Below, piece by piece: positions 7,943-16,897 of a stretch of 64,000 nucleotides of DNA (the stretch's first letter is position 1; each line of letters opens with the position of its first letter). A program made the position numbers and the translations under genes. Origin of the DNA: Psychrobacter submarinus (GTDB taxonomy: Bacteria; Pseudomonadota; Gammaproteobacteria; Pseudomonadales; Moraxellaceae); the NCBI RefSeq assembly GCF_904846685.1, contig NZ_CAJHBQ010000005.1, positions 62,001 to 126,000 on the forward strand, in the 5' to 3' direction. The notes beneath the pieces are model-generated. The model was not told where the DNA came from. It made no database searches and saw nothing but the letters and a program-made list of their open reading frames with translations.

Positions 7943-8878
7943 TCACGTATTACTGAGCGACTGGCTTTTGGCTATAGACTCATCCCAATAAGGCGGCGCT
8001 CCATAATAGCCTTCCATAAAATCGATAAAACACCTGACTTTGTGCGGTAGTAGCTTTCTATGGGCGTAGACGGCATATAAACCTAAGCGTTTAGGTTCAA
8101 GTTCAGGCAATACTATCACCAGCTTGCCACTGCTAACTGCTTCACTGACAATAAATGTCGGCTGTAATACCAATCCTGCACCTTCAATAGCTCCTTCTAC
8201 CAACACATCACCGTTATTACTAAGAAACTCACTACCTTGCTTGAGAATCTTCGCCTTTAATAATTGGTAGACCTCTTCCTTCGCGTCCATGTTCATATAG
8301 CTATAATGTAAATAGCGATGTTTCTCTAAATCTTCAGGCTTATCGAGTGTGTCATGCTTTTTCAAATATTCAGGCGACGCACACAGAACCACACGAATAG
8401 GTGCCACTTCCTTCGCAATAAGTGATGAGCTTTTCAGTTGACCTATACGCAGTGCAATATCAAACCCTTCTTCAACAATATCGACTTTACGATCAGTCAA
8501 TTGTAGATCGACTGTGACCAATGGATAACGGATCTGAAAGTCAGTGACTAATTTAGCCATATGTTTTAAAGCAAAAGATACTGGCGCACTTATGCGCAAC
8601 ACACCTTTAGGGTTTTGCTGCAAACCACTTAGTTGCGACTCCATATCATCCATACTCAATAAAATCTGCTGCGCATGACCAAAGTAATGACTACCAGCTT
8701 CGGTGAGGCTTACTTTACGGGTGGTACGATTCAGCAGACGATTATTTAGCTGCTCCTCCAACTTAGAGACATATTTGCTCACCAATTGAGGTGACAGTTG
8801 CAGAGTATTTGCCGCATTAGTAAAGCTGCCTTCGGTCACCACCGCTACAAAGGCACGCATCGCATCGATTCTATCCAT
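7943..8878 (-). CDS. LysR-family transcriptional regulator
   Basis: A 311-aa regulator of full family length. The N-terminal winged helix-turn-helix (about residues 1-60: MDRIDAMRAFVAVVTEGSFT, then TLQLSPQLVSKYVSKLEEQL) is followed by a substrate-binding LysR domain (about 90-295). It is divergent from the glutathionyl-hydroquinone reductase gene across a 162-bp intergenic region, the usual layout for a LysR protein controlling its neighbour. It therefore probably regulates the 9041-12051 cluster in response to an electrophile or aromatic compound. The effector is not visible from sequence. Confidence 0.85.
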   Translation of the reverse strand: MDRIDAMRAFVAVVTEGSFTNAANTLQLSPQLVSKYVSKLEEQLNNRLLNRTTRKVSLTEAGSHYFGHAQQILLSMDDMESQLSGLQQNPKGVLRISAPVSFALKHMAKLVTDFQIRYPLVTVDLQLTDRKVDIVEEGFDIALRIGQLKSSSLIAKEVAPIRVVLCASPEYLKKHDTLDKPEDLEKHRYLHYSYMNMDAKEEVYQLLKAKILKQGSEFLSNNGDVLVEGAIEGAGLVLQPTFIVSEAVSSGKLVIVLPELEPKRLGLYAVYAHRKLLPHKVRCFIDFMEGYYGAPPYWDESIAKSQSLSNT

Positions 8879-9040
8879 ATTTTGCCCTGTTTTTCTTTAA
8901 CTATCGAAATTGAACAATAAAGCCATTATCAACGATATGTTGTTAATTAATCAATATCACCTATCTTACTCTTTTTTTATGTTGATGGTAAAGTAGGGTC
9001 ATGCTTTTTAAAAGCAATCATCTGACTAGGAGTAAGTATT
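8879..9040. promoter_or_regulatory. Divergent LysR / reductase promoter region
   Basis: 162 bp, AT-rich, containing the dyad-like ATATGTTGTTAATTAATCAATAT (8936-8958), which could hold LysR-binding T-N11-A sites. AGGAG lies 10 bp before the start at 9041. No unambiguous -35/-10 pair was assigned. Confidence 0.4.
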
Positions 9041-9988
9041 ATGTTAATCAATGGCAATTGGACTGAAGACTGGCAACCGGTACAAGCAGAAGACGAACAA
9101 GGGCGTTTTATTCGTCAAACCTCATCGTTCCGTCATTGGATTACTGCTGATGGACAAGCAGGACCAACGGGTACTGGGGGCTTTAAAGCAGAAAAAGACC
9201 GCTATCATCTATACGTAGCGCTGATTTGCCCTTGGGCCTCACGTACCTTGATGGCACGTCAGTTAAAAGGTCTGCAAGATATAATCGATATTACCGTGGT
9301 CAATCCGCAGCTTGGCAATCAAGGCTGGCAGTTTGGTGGCTTTGACGGTGCTGACAGTGATCCTATTAATCATGCCCAATTTGCTCATCAACTTTATACC
9401 AAAGCAGACCCTCAATTTACCGGACGCGCGACTGTACCTGTGCTTTGGGACAAAAAAACCAATACTATCGTTAATAATGAGTCTGCTGATATCTTACGTA
9501 TGCTAAATACCGCTTTTACAGAACTCGTGCCAAATTACGTTGACTTGTTTCCAAAAGAGCTTGCTGATGATATCGAAGCCCTAAACTTAGTTATCTATGA
9601 GAATTTAAACAACGGCGTATACAAAGCAGGATTTGCGACGACACAAGGGGCTTATGAAGAAGCTTATCAGCAAGTATTTGACACCTTAGATATGCTTGAG
9701 GCGCGCCTGAGTGATGGTCGTCATTATCTATTTGGTGAGCAGCTGACGGAAACAGATATTCGACTGTTTGTGACTTTAGTACGTTTTGATGCCGCTTATC
9801 ACGGTCTATTTAAATGCAACCGTAACTTGATCAAAGATATGAGTTCTCTACATGCTTATATGCTACGAATCTTAGCGCTTGATGGCATTTCAGAGACGGT
9901 GAGTATCAAGCACATCAAAGCAGGCTATTACTCTATCAAAGCGTTAAATCCCAATGGAATCGTGCCCACAGGGCCTGAACATATTTAG
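9041..9988 (+). CDS. Glutathionyl-hydroquinone reductase (YqjG/ECM4 type)
   Basis: This 315-aa protein belongs to the Xi class of glutathione transferases, which reduce glutathionyl-hydroquinones in the cytoplasm. The diagnostic active-site Cys is in ALICPWASRTL (Cys63). GGFKAEKDRYHLYV precedes it, and the IVNNESADILRML block (about 146-158) matches the glutathione-binding NESADI signature. The C-terminal helical GST domain runs from about 175 to 300. It is the first gene of a run with a ring-cleavage-type dioxygenase, an SDR and DUF2218, and is divergent from LysR, which points to quinone or aromatic detoxification. Confidence 0.88.
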   Translation: MLINGNWTEDWQPVQAEDEQGRFIRQTSSFRHWITADGQAGPTGTGGFKAEKDRYHLYVALICPWASRTLMARQLKGLQDIIDITVVNPQLGNQGWQFGGFDGADSDPINHAQFAHQLYTKADPQFTGRATVPVLWDKKTNTIVNNESADILRMLNTAFTELVPNYVDLFPKELADDIEALNLVIYENLNNGVYKAGFATTQGAYEEAYQQVFDTLDMLEARLSDGRHYLFGEQLTETDIRLFVTLVRFDAAYHGLFKCNRNLIKDMSSLHAYMLRILALDGISETVSIKHIKAGYYSIKALNPNGIVPTGPEHI

Positions 9989-10009
9989 CAAGATAAAGGA
10001 GTAAAGTTC

Positions 10010-10828
10010 ATGAATAATGAATCAACCACAGTCAAGCAACCTGTATTGTTTATACCTCATGGTGCTGGGCCTTGTTTTTTTATGGATTGGCAACCAGCAG
10101 ACACTTGGGATCAGATGGCTGACTTTTTAACCAATAGCTCAAATGGTTTGCCAGAGCGTCCCAAAGCTATTTTAATAGTCAGTGCCCATTGGCAAACGCG
10201 GGAGTTTAGTATTACTGCCAGCAAGCAGCCTGAGCTGATTTATGATTACTCTGGCTTCCCTGAGCATACGTATCAGCTGACTTATCCAGCAGCTGGTGCG
10301 CCAGTACTGGCTGAGCGGATTGGTCATTTGCTCATCGATGCTGGTTTAAGCAATAAGCAGGACAGTTCCAGAGGTTTTGATCATGGGGTGTTTATTCCAC
10401 TGAAACTGATGTTCCCTGACGCCGATATTCCAGTAGTACAGCTATCTCTGCGTCATGATTTAGACCCAAAAGTACATCTAAGAGCGGGCCAAGCGCTTGC
10501 CTCACTACGTGATGAAGGCGTGTTGATCGTAGGCAGTGGTATGAGCTTTCATAATATGCGCGGCTATGGTGATTCGAGTTTTACCGCACCGTCAGTAATA
10601 TTTGACGAGTGGCTAACGACAGCAGTTGCAGCTAATGCAGATGAGCGCTTTGCAGCGCTTGCTAATTGGCCAGAGGCACCTCATGCATTGGATTCTCATC
10701 TATTAGGTGCGGAGGAGCATTTGCTACCTTTAATGGTTGCCGTAGGGGCAGCAGGAAAAGATAGAGGTAAGAAAACATATTCTCAGCAAGTCATGAAAAC
10801 TCAGATTTCAGCCTTTCAGTTTGGCTAA
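10010..10828 (+). CDS. DODA-type class III extradiol dioxygenase (YgiD/LigB family)
   Basis: A 272-aa member of the LigB/4,5-DOPA dioxygenase family. Candidate metal-binding His residues appear in FIPHGAGP (residue about 16), VSAHWQT (about 61), FDHGVFIPLKLMFP (about 125) and GMSFHNMRGYG (about 178). The length matches YgiD-like proteins. These cytoplasmic non-haem enzymes cleave catechol-type rings, and the substrate here is unknown. It starts 21 bp after the reductase stop, with GGAG in between, so the two are probably cotranscribed. Linkage to a hydroquinone reductase supports a role with quinone or catechol compounds. Confidence 0.85.
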   Translation: MNNESTTVKQPVLFIPHGAGPCFFMDWQPADTWDQMADFLTNSSNGLPERPKAILIVSAHWQTREFSITASKQPELIYDYSGFPEHTYQLTYPAAGAPVLAERIGHLLIDAGLSNKQDSSRGFDHGVFIPLKLMFPDADIPVVQLSLRHDLDPKVHLRAGQALASLRDEGVLIVGSGMSFHNMRGYGDSSFTAPSVIFDEWLTTAVAANADERFAALANWPEAPHALDSHLLGAEEHLLPLMVAVGAAGKDRGKKTYSQQVMKTQISAFQFG

Positions 10829-10925
10829 ATTTATTAATCTGATATTCATTTAATTCTTTATAAACTGATACTCACAAAGCAGCAAACATACATAGACAAA
10901 AATTATTTATAAACGGAGAAATATT

Positions 10926-11729
10926 ATGAACATCGACCTTAATGGAAAAACAGCACTCGTCACAGGTTCAACTGCGGGTATTGGCCTCGCTATTGCAACA
11001 GGTCTTGCCAAAGCTGGCGCACAAGTCACTATCGTTGGTCGCGATCAAGCTGGCGTTGATGAGGCGATCAAACAGCTTCAACAAGCTGATGCTGTTAATG
11101 ATGCCAATAATATAAAAGGCATTGTTGCTGATGCGGGGACGGCTGGTGGCTGTCAGACAATTATCAACACCTTGCCAGAAGTAGATATCTTAGTGAACAA
11201 TCTAGGGATTTATGGCGCCACCCCTTTCTTTGATATTGATGACAATGCTTGGGAGGAGATGTTCCAAATTAATGTCATGAGCGGTGTCCGTCTGTCGCGG
11301 CATTATGCAAAAGCAATGAAGGAAAAAGGTTGGGGTCGTATTCAGTTTATCTCTAGTGAATCGGCATTGAATATCCCAGCTGAAATGGTGCACTACGGCG
11401 TGACCAAAGCAGCTATTCAAGGCGTATCACGTGGTCTTGCCAAAGTGTTAGCGGGCAGCGGTGTGACAGTGAATAGTATTTTGCCAGGACCGACTCGAAC
11501 CGAGGGCGCAAAAGCCATGATGCAAGAACTGGCGGATGAGCGCGGCGTCTCATCGGAGGAGATGGAAGGCATATTCTTAGATGAGAACCGTCCATCAACG
11601 CTAATCAAGCGTTTTGCAACCCCTGAAGAAATTGCCAACATGAGTGTCTATATTGCCTCAACACAAGCGAGCGCAACCACCGGTTCAGCACTACGGGTTG
11701 AAGGTGGTATTGTAGAAAGTATTGCTTAA
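10926..11729 (+). CDS. SDR-family NAD(P)-dependent oxidoreductase
   Basis: A 267-aa classical short-chain dehydrogenase/reductase. The cofactor motif TGSTAGIG (about residues 14-21), the structural NNLG (about 90-93), catalytic Ser of ISSESA (about 142) and YGVTKAA (Tyr/Lys about 155-159) are all present, as is the C-terminal GSALRVEGG stretch. The substrate cannot be named. It sits 97 bp after the dioxygenase with its own GGAG, so it is either the third gene of the operon or has its own promoter. A role in the same aromatic or quinone pathway is inferred from position. Confidence 0.85.
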   Translation: MNIDLNGKTALVTGSTAGIGLAIATGLAKAGAQVTIVGRDQAGVDEAIKQLQQADAVNDANNIKGIVADAGTAGGCQTIINTLPEVDILVNNLGIYGATPFFDIDDNAWEEMFQINVMSGVRLSRHYAKAMKEKGWGRIQFISSESALNIPAEMVHYGVTKAAIQGVSRGLAKVLAGSGVTVNSILPGPTRTEGAKAMMQELADERGVSSEEMEGIFLDENRPSTLIKRFATPEEIANMSVYIASTQASATTGSALRVEGGIVESIA

Positions 11730-11778
11730 CGAGGTTTAGACGGTAAGTTTCTATCATTAATAATAGGGGGATTTAATT

Positions 11779-12051
11779 ATGCTAACATCTAGCGCAACGA
11801 TACAAACACAAAATCCGCAGCAAATAATGAATCGACTGTGCAAGCACTGGGCACATAAGCTGCCCGTTACCCTAAGCTCAGATAAAGGTGAGATTGAGCT
11901 GCCCATGGGTGTCTGTCAGATGTATTGTACCGACTTACTGATAGTAACACTCAAAAGTGATACCGAGCAGTTGCCAAAATTACAGCAAGTTGTCAGTGAT
12001 CATTTGCTACGTATGGCTGGCAAAGAGACGCTTGTTATCGAATGGGCTTAA
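11779..12051 (+). CDS. DUF2218 domain protein
   Basis: A 90-aa protein matching the small DUF2218 family over its whole length (N-terminal HWAHKLPV and GVCQMYCTDLLIVTLKS). Members are small cytosolic proteins, sometimes next to iron or siderophore genes, with no settled function. AGGGGG precedes the ATG. It follows the SDR by 49 bp, and a broken cytochrome b561 gene follows in the same direction, so it may be the last intact gene of the operon. Confidence 0.75.
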   Translation: MLTSSATIQTQNPQQIMNRLCKHWAHKLPVTLSSDKGEIELPMGVCQMYCTDLLIVTLKSDTEQLPKLQQVVSDHLLRMAGKETLVIEWA

Positions 12052-12085
12052 TTGAGCATCACAGCCAATACAAGAAGAAAAGGTT

Positions 12086-12401
12086 ATGAATATTGATTCG
12101 AAAGAGCGCTATGGTCGCATTAGCAAATTTTTCACTGGAGTATGACAGTATTAATCTTCTGGTAGTTACTTAAGTTCACTGACCGTATCAGCGACGGCGA
12201 GCATTGGATCGGTCAGACGTTAGTGCCTTGGCATGTTTCTATTGGTGTTCTATTGCTCGTATTAGTTGTCCTGAGACTGATGTGGGTCGCTTCGCAACGC
12301 CATCAACGTCCAGTACACGAGCCAACCACTGCCAAGCTGGTTATCGCTGGTCATGGTTTGCTTTACGCGTGTATGTTACTGCTGCCGCTACGGCAACCAT
12401 A
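12086..12401 (+). pseudogene. Cytochrome b561-type protein, frameshifted and 3' truncated
   Basis: Translation from ATG 12086 gives MNIDSKERYGRISKFF, then a one-base deletion near 12133 breaks what should be FHWSM, and TAG follows. In the next frame the protein continues as KFTDRISDGEHWIGQTLVPW, LLLVLVVLRLMWVASQRHQ and EPTTAKLVIAGHGLLYACM, typical of haem-b-binding cytochrome b561 (the GHG and WHVSIG His are visible). At about 12392-12401 the sequence changes to an unrelated NhaP2 antiporter. It is therefore a dead remnant whose 3' half was lost in the same event that removed the 5' half of the antiporter gene. Confidence 0.8.
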
Positions 12402-13396
12402 AGGTACGCTCAACTGAGCATGTCATGCGCGTGATGGACAGCTTTGCGTGGTTGTCGCAAGCGGTGTTATTTGTGGTATTGGGCCTATTGGTCACGCCAT
12501 CGAACGTTCTTGAAGTTTGGCCTTATTCAGTGGCCATTGCTGCCTTTATGATTTTAGTGGCTCGTCCTATTGCAGTCTATACCAGTGTTTTACCGTTTAA
12601 ATTTAAAAATAGAGAGATCGGCTTTATCTCTTGGGTCGGCTTACGTGGTGCAGTGCCCATTACCCTTGCCATGTTGCCAGTGATTGCAGGGGTAGACAAT
12701 GCCTTTATGCTGTTTGATATCGCTTTTGGGGTGGTGGTCTTATCGTTGGTGTTACAAGGGACGACCATTCCTTTTATGGCCAATCTGTTTAAGGTGCGTA
12801 TTCCTAACAATAAGGGCCCAAAAGAAGAGCATGAAGTGTGGGTGTCAGATAGAGCAAGTATTACGTTATATGAATTTGAAGTAAAGTTAGGCGCGTTTGC
12901 AATTGGTCGTCATCCGAAGGATATATCTACGCGTATCAGCCCTGAAGGAATCCATGTTTTTGCCTTGGTGCGTGGTCAGCAAATCTTGGCAATTAATGAA
13001 CAGACTAAGCTCAAATTTGGCGATAGCGTATGGTATGCCATGAGTGGCGATTATGCCGATCAGATTGCGACTGTTTTTAATGACACTACGTTAGACCGTA
13101 GAGCCATCGATGATTTTTATGGCGATTGGATGCTATCGCCGAGTGTCAAACTTAAAGATGTGCCTTTCTTTACCGATAGGATGAAATTCGAATCTCTAGA
13201 AGATACCCTGAACACAAAAAACATGTGGGAACAAACGGTTGCTGAATACATTAAGGATAGCTTAAAGATGGCACCCGTAGCAGGCGATACGGTTGCGATT
13301 AATGAGAAGTGGTTGTTGGTCATTAAAGAAGTTGATGACCAAGGAAGACTGAGAACGATTGGCCTAAAACAACTAGAGGGGCCAACAGTGGTATAG
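12392..13396 (+). pseudogene. C-terminal half of K+/H+ antiporter NhaP2
   Basis: From GNHKVRSTEHVMRVMD onward this matches the second half of NhaP2/CvrA potassium-proton antiporters: the last four or five membrane helices including FISWVGLRGAVPITLAM, then a cytoplasmic TrkA-C domain (about FAIGRHPKDISTRISPEG to GDSVWYAMSG) and a CorC/HlyC-type terminal domain. The first 250 or so residues, with the Asp pair needed for ion exchange, are absent and replaced by cytochrome b561 sequence. An open frame exists from 12353 but starts in the wrong frame of that gene. It cannot be a functional antiporter. An N-terminal NhaP2 piece lies at 19774. Confidence 0.85.
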
Positions 13397-13540
13397 TCTA
13401 TATCACTGTTAGATATAGCATGGGCTAATGACTGAACGGCAAATATCTCAACCATAAGATACTTATCCAATAGAATTAAGCTGCATTATTTAACAGTTAA
13501 TGTCTAATTTTAAGCATTCTGATTTATTACGGAATTATCA

Positions 13541-13910
13541 TTAAATTTTATGCCAATCTTCAATCGCTTTGTACCCAGTTTCTAGTCCTACATCATAGCT
13601 ATAACGGATTTTAGCTTTATCTTTAGATAATCGTCCCGCCATATTTTTCAAGTCGGGTGGGCAAACTTCTAAAAACTTCTGTGGTGATGCAGAATGTAAA
13701 AATTGCACCGCATCATTATAACGTTGGGTTCGTGTTAATAAGCTTTGGGCAAAACCATATCGTTGCTTAGAAAAATATTTAGCCAACAGCTGATCGCCTT
13801 GGCGACCTGCTTTATAGTAATTGTGAGGACGAGTACGTATTACCATTAGCTTAGCAACACGATTGTAACTATCCCCTAAACTAACACAGCTCAAACGTAG
13901 AATTTCTTAT
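13541..13910 (-). pseudogene. Hypothetical protein, N-terminus probably cut by IS3 element
   Basis: The frame is open from about 13910 to 13541 on the minus strand but has no ATG; TTG at 13894 is the only reasonable start. The visible part (about 117-122 aa) begins abruptly with SCVSLGDSYNRVAKL and is basic in the middle (RTRPHNYYKAGRQGDQ). I do not recognise it. The upstream side meets the IS3 element, so the gene is probably a 3' fragment. Confidence 0.4.
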
Positions 13911-13934
13911 AAAATACACATAAGGAGTTTTGAT

Positions 13935-14256
13935 ATGAGCAAACGAATGACTGAGACCCAAATCGTATCCATATTAAAAGAAGCAGAAGCTGGGATACCT
14001 GCTAAAGAGCTGTGTCGTAAATACGGGATTGCTAGCTCGACTTTTATAATGAGGAACGTTAAGAAACAGTCTGGGAGACTGTTTTAGTGACGCAAGACGA
14101 AGCGATAGCGAAGTTAGATCTAAGTATGGCGGTATGGAAGCCTCTGATGTCAAACGACTAAAAGAGCTTGAAGAAGAAAACCGTAGGCTTAAACAGATGT
14201 ATGCTGACTTAAGCCTTAAAGCACAAATGCCCGAAGATATCATAAAAAAGCTATAG
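13935..14256 (+). pseudogene. IS3 transposase orfA interrupted by a 65-bp insert
   Basis: ATG 13935 with AAGGAG gives MSKRMTETQIVSILKEAEAG and KELCRKYGIASSTF, the usual helix-turn-helix of IS3 orfA. Near 14046 an insert of about 65 bp begins, with a perfect stem-loop AAACAGTCT-GGG-AGACTGTTT (14063-14083). At 14116 the expected RSKYGGMEASDVKRLKELEE coding resumes, down to IIKKL and TAG at 14254. The insert also removes the reading frame. Exact insert ends are uncertain because single bases differ at the junction. Confidence 0.75.
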
Positions 14257-15071
14257 CGCCTGTACCCGAGCGCAAAGTCTGGGCGCAAGAATTGCAGGCG
14301 CAGTATGATGTCAGCATTGCAGTGAGTTGTCAGGTGGTCTGCATGAGTCGAACCGCTTACTACTATAAGCCTAAGCTATCTGATGATAGTGAGATTATTG
14401 ATGTCTTAAATGAGCTTACTGACAAGCACAATCGTTGGGGCTTCCCAAAGTGCTTTAAACGCATACGTAAGCTTGGCTATTCATGGAATCATAAGCGAGT
14501 ACACCGTGTTTATACCGCGTTAAACTTAAACCTACGCCGTAAGTCTAAAAGACGGCTACCAACACGTCATCCTCAGCCGTTAAGTGTGCCAAACGCATTG
14601 GGCCATACTTGGTCTATGGACTTTATGAGCGACAGACTACACAACAATATTCGCTTTCGAACCTTTAATGTGATTGATGATGACAACCGTGAAGTATTAG
14701 GCATTGATATTGGTACCAGCATTCCATCACTCCGAGTAATTCGCTACCTTGACCAGCTAGCCGAGTGGCATGGCTATCCTAAGCAAATAAGGGTAGATAA
14801 CGGCAGTGAGTTTACATCCAGCGTATTCACTGATTGGGCATCAGCTCATGGTGTCTATGTTGACTATATTGAGCCTGGCTGTCCTTATCAGAACGCTTAC
14901 ATTGAAAGGTTTAATCGCAGTTATCGCAATGAGGTTTTAGATTGCTACCTTTTCAACAATTTAAACGAGGTCAGTCAACTGACTGAGGAATGGATCAAGG
15001 TTTATAACACTGAAAGACCCCATGATTCACTTAATGATATGACACCTGCTGAGTACAGACAGGTGGCTTAA
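14249..15071 (+). CDS. IS3-family transposase orfB (DDE)
   Basis: The catalytic subunit of the IS3 element. In the natural arrangement it is expressed by frameshifting from orfA, and its frame is open from about 14249 (KAIAPVPERKVWAQELQ). The independent open frame starts at 14292. Catalytic residues are intact: Asp in HTWSMDFMSD, Asp in IRVDNGSEFT, and Glu in NAYIERFNRS, followed by the usual TERPHDSLNDMTPAEY end. The rve domain is complete. Because orfA is broken, no active fusion transposase is expected. Confidence 0.8.
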
Positions 15072-15107
15072 TTATTCTACGATGATGTTGTGTTAAGAAT
15101 GGGGTAT

Positions 15108-15674
15108 TTACACTGTCGCGCCACTACTCGCAGCAAAATGCTTGATTAAGTACTCATACGCATTACCAATCACGTCCAAACTACCGACACGCTCAGCGGA
15201 GAGGTTCAGAATATCTTTGCCAAAATCTTCTAACAGATGGCGTAATAGCTCGTTCTTTTGCTTTTCTTGACCGAGTTTATCGGTATTAAAGCTAATATCT
15301 TGGAAGACGTTTTTGAGCTTGGTACCGTTGGCTTCTTCAATGGCATGTAGCGCCTCATCGATGCGCTGACCATTACCCGGCTGATGGCGCTGCTCGTACA
15401 AGTCCCAAAAGCTTGCGCCTTCAGGCAACACAAAACGCTGCTTGGACATCATGGCATGTATCAGTTCGGGGTTGTCGCCGAACTGTTCGACCAGCTTGTT
15501 GTACTCATCGCGATAGACGTCAGACAAGTACTTGAGAAACAGCATGGTTAAGATAAAGTCTTTATACGTATCGGCGCTGATGACCCCACGAAAAGTATCG
15601 CAGGCGTTCCAGACGGCTTTATTGATATCGTCTTGATTGATTTGGTTAATACTATTAGGTACGCTGGTTGGCAT
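15108..15674 (-). pseudogene. hsdM: Type I restriction-modification methylase HsdM, N-terminal fragment
   Basis: The first 185 residues match the HsdM N-terminal helical domain (NACDTFRGVISADTYKDFIL, FLKYLSDVYRDEY, and AYEYLIKHFAASSG). Full proteins exceed 480 aa. Coding stops at the IS3 right end, which supplies the last codons and the stop. The AdoMet-binding NPPF region is lost, and no hsdS or hsdR is nearby, so the system has been removed. The direction implies that the rest of the operon once lay to the left, where IS3 and other relics are now. Confidence 0.85.
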
Positions 15675-15898
15675 TTATGGTTCCTGAATACTTTGAAAAG
15701 TGGGAATTTGATAGTGAGGTAATGATAGCAGGGTCTAGAATGCTTGGCAGATGTTAGTGGCTAGAAGTTCAACTCTAGTAGATATTTATATAAATTAATT
15801 GAATAAACTAAGGGGCCAAAGCACAAAAATACTTGATAACAATGTGATTATTATGGGTACTGAGAAGATATATTTAACAGCGTATATGTATAAGTCAT

Positions 15899-16312
15899 TT
15901 AATCATGCTTAGACGGTATGGAATAGGTACCAACAACATGTGCGACCAAGTCACTAGAGCCCTCTGAATATAAAGAAACTTCGCCTACGATTAGCGCGCG
16001 TCCGACTTTTATCAGGCTGCACTCGGCGACGATGCTCCTATCTGCTGAGGGTCGACGCAAGAAGTTAATCGTCAAGCTAGTGGTCACAGCCAAGGGTACG
16101 ATACCGATTTCACCCAATATTGCGATATAAATCGCGATATCCGCGATACTCATTAGTACAGGACCAGAGACAGTGCCGCCAGGTCGTAGTTCGTCCGTGC
16201 CGACATCGAGTGACAAAGTAGCTTTGCTATCCCCTACTGACTCAATCTTATATTTAGAGTTTGGAGATTCTGATTGTATAAAAGCGATGATCTCTTCTTT
16301 GGTTGCTGACAT
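15899..16312 (-). CDS. PaaI-family hotdog thioesterase
   Basis: A 137-aa single hotdog-fold protein. LRPGGTVSGPVLMSIADIAIY (about residues 42-62) is the helix region that carries the active site in PaaI/YbgC-like thioesterases, and TSLTINFLRRPSADRSIVAEC is the following strand pair. Substrate is unknown, probably an acyl- or aryl-CoA. A broken paralogue with the same opening (SATKEEI, then LRPGGTVSGP) lies at 63837-64000. It is a stand-alone gene in this decaying region, with 300 bp or more of non-coding DNA upstream. Confidence 0.8.
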   Translation of the reverse strand: MSATKEEIIAFIQSESPNSKYKIESVGDSKATLSLDVGTDELRPGGTVSGPVLMSIADIAIYIAILGEIGIVPLAVTTSLTINFLRRPSADRSIVAECSLIKVGRALIVGEVSLYSEGSSDLVAHVVGTYSIPSKHD

Positions 16313-16897
16313 CTCTCTTCCTTGAGATTAACTATTGTGGTGAAGGGTCTTAAGCCATCCTACTGTACTTAACACTCTCCGCTGTTCGAATATTGATTTA
16401 TAAAATTCTTTATAGGCCTCTTTTAGATCGACAAGCCAATAAACCTAAGTACGAAGCCCCACTCTCAGATCGATCTGCCGCTCAGCTTTGATATTATGAT
16501 GCAGGTATCCATTGCTATATTTAGCTTTAACATCTAACAACGGTTTGACGGCGTAAGGCGTGTTTTTTGCCTTTCATATCAGATACAGCGTGTGTTGGGT
16601 TAAGTTTATTGTAGCCATGATGTCATGAAAATCGTAGTGCTTTATGCTGAACCTATTGCATACCAGTCGTCAGCTAATGCACAAGACTATCCCTCTGTTG
16701 CTAACAAACCAGTTGTTTTTGATAGTAAAATGACTAAAATATGGACGATTTACTTTATTTTATATACGCTAGAACGGAATAAGCATTCAGTGACAATGTA
16801 CAATAAGAAACATTATGCTTAAAAAAGTAAGATTATAAACTAAGGAGCAAGGCGTATCGCTACAACTATAACAACTCACGATATGCTAGAAGGGTCA
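16313..16897. other. Non-coding region with a possible gene scrap
   Basis: No convincing gene. On the minus strand, about 16447-16580 can be read as a 44-residue C-terminal-like segment (NTPYAVKPLLDVKAKYSNGY, continuing to VGLRT and a stop) with no start, perhaps the tail of a lost protein. The plus-strand frame 16625-16822 has no ribosome-binding site and no family. The last 60 bp hold the BLUF leader. Confidence 0.4.

Larger units (their letters stand above)
13911..15112 (+). mobile_element. IS3-family insertion sequence
   Basis: An orfA/orfB transposase pair of the IS3 type runs left to right. The right end is set by TGTAAATACCCC (complement of 15101-15112), which abuts truncated hsdM. 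I could not find a matching left inverted repeat, so the left limit is approximate and the left end may be lost. orfA carries a roughly 65-bp foreign insert and is dead, while orfB keeps its catalytic residues. Confidence 0.75.

Noticed and set aside
12353..12391. Start of the NhaP2 C-terminal frame in upstream sequence
   Set aside because: These codons are the wrong frame of the cytochrome b561 relic, so the protein has no natural N-terminus there.
16447..16580. 44-residue minus-strand segment resembling a protein tail
   Set aside because: No start, no ribosome-binding site and too short to assign; mentioned only as a possible scrap.
16625..16822. 65-aa open frame before the BLUF gene
   Set aside because: Low-complexity composition, no ribosome-binding site and no family; the region is otherwise non-coding.
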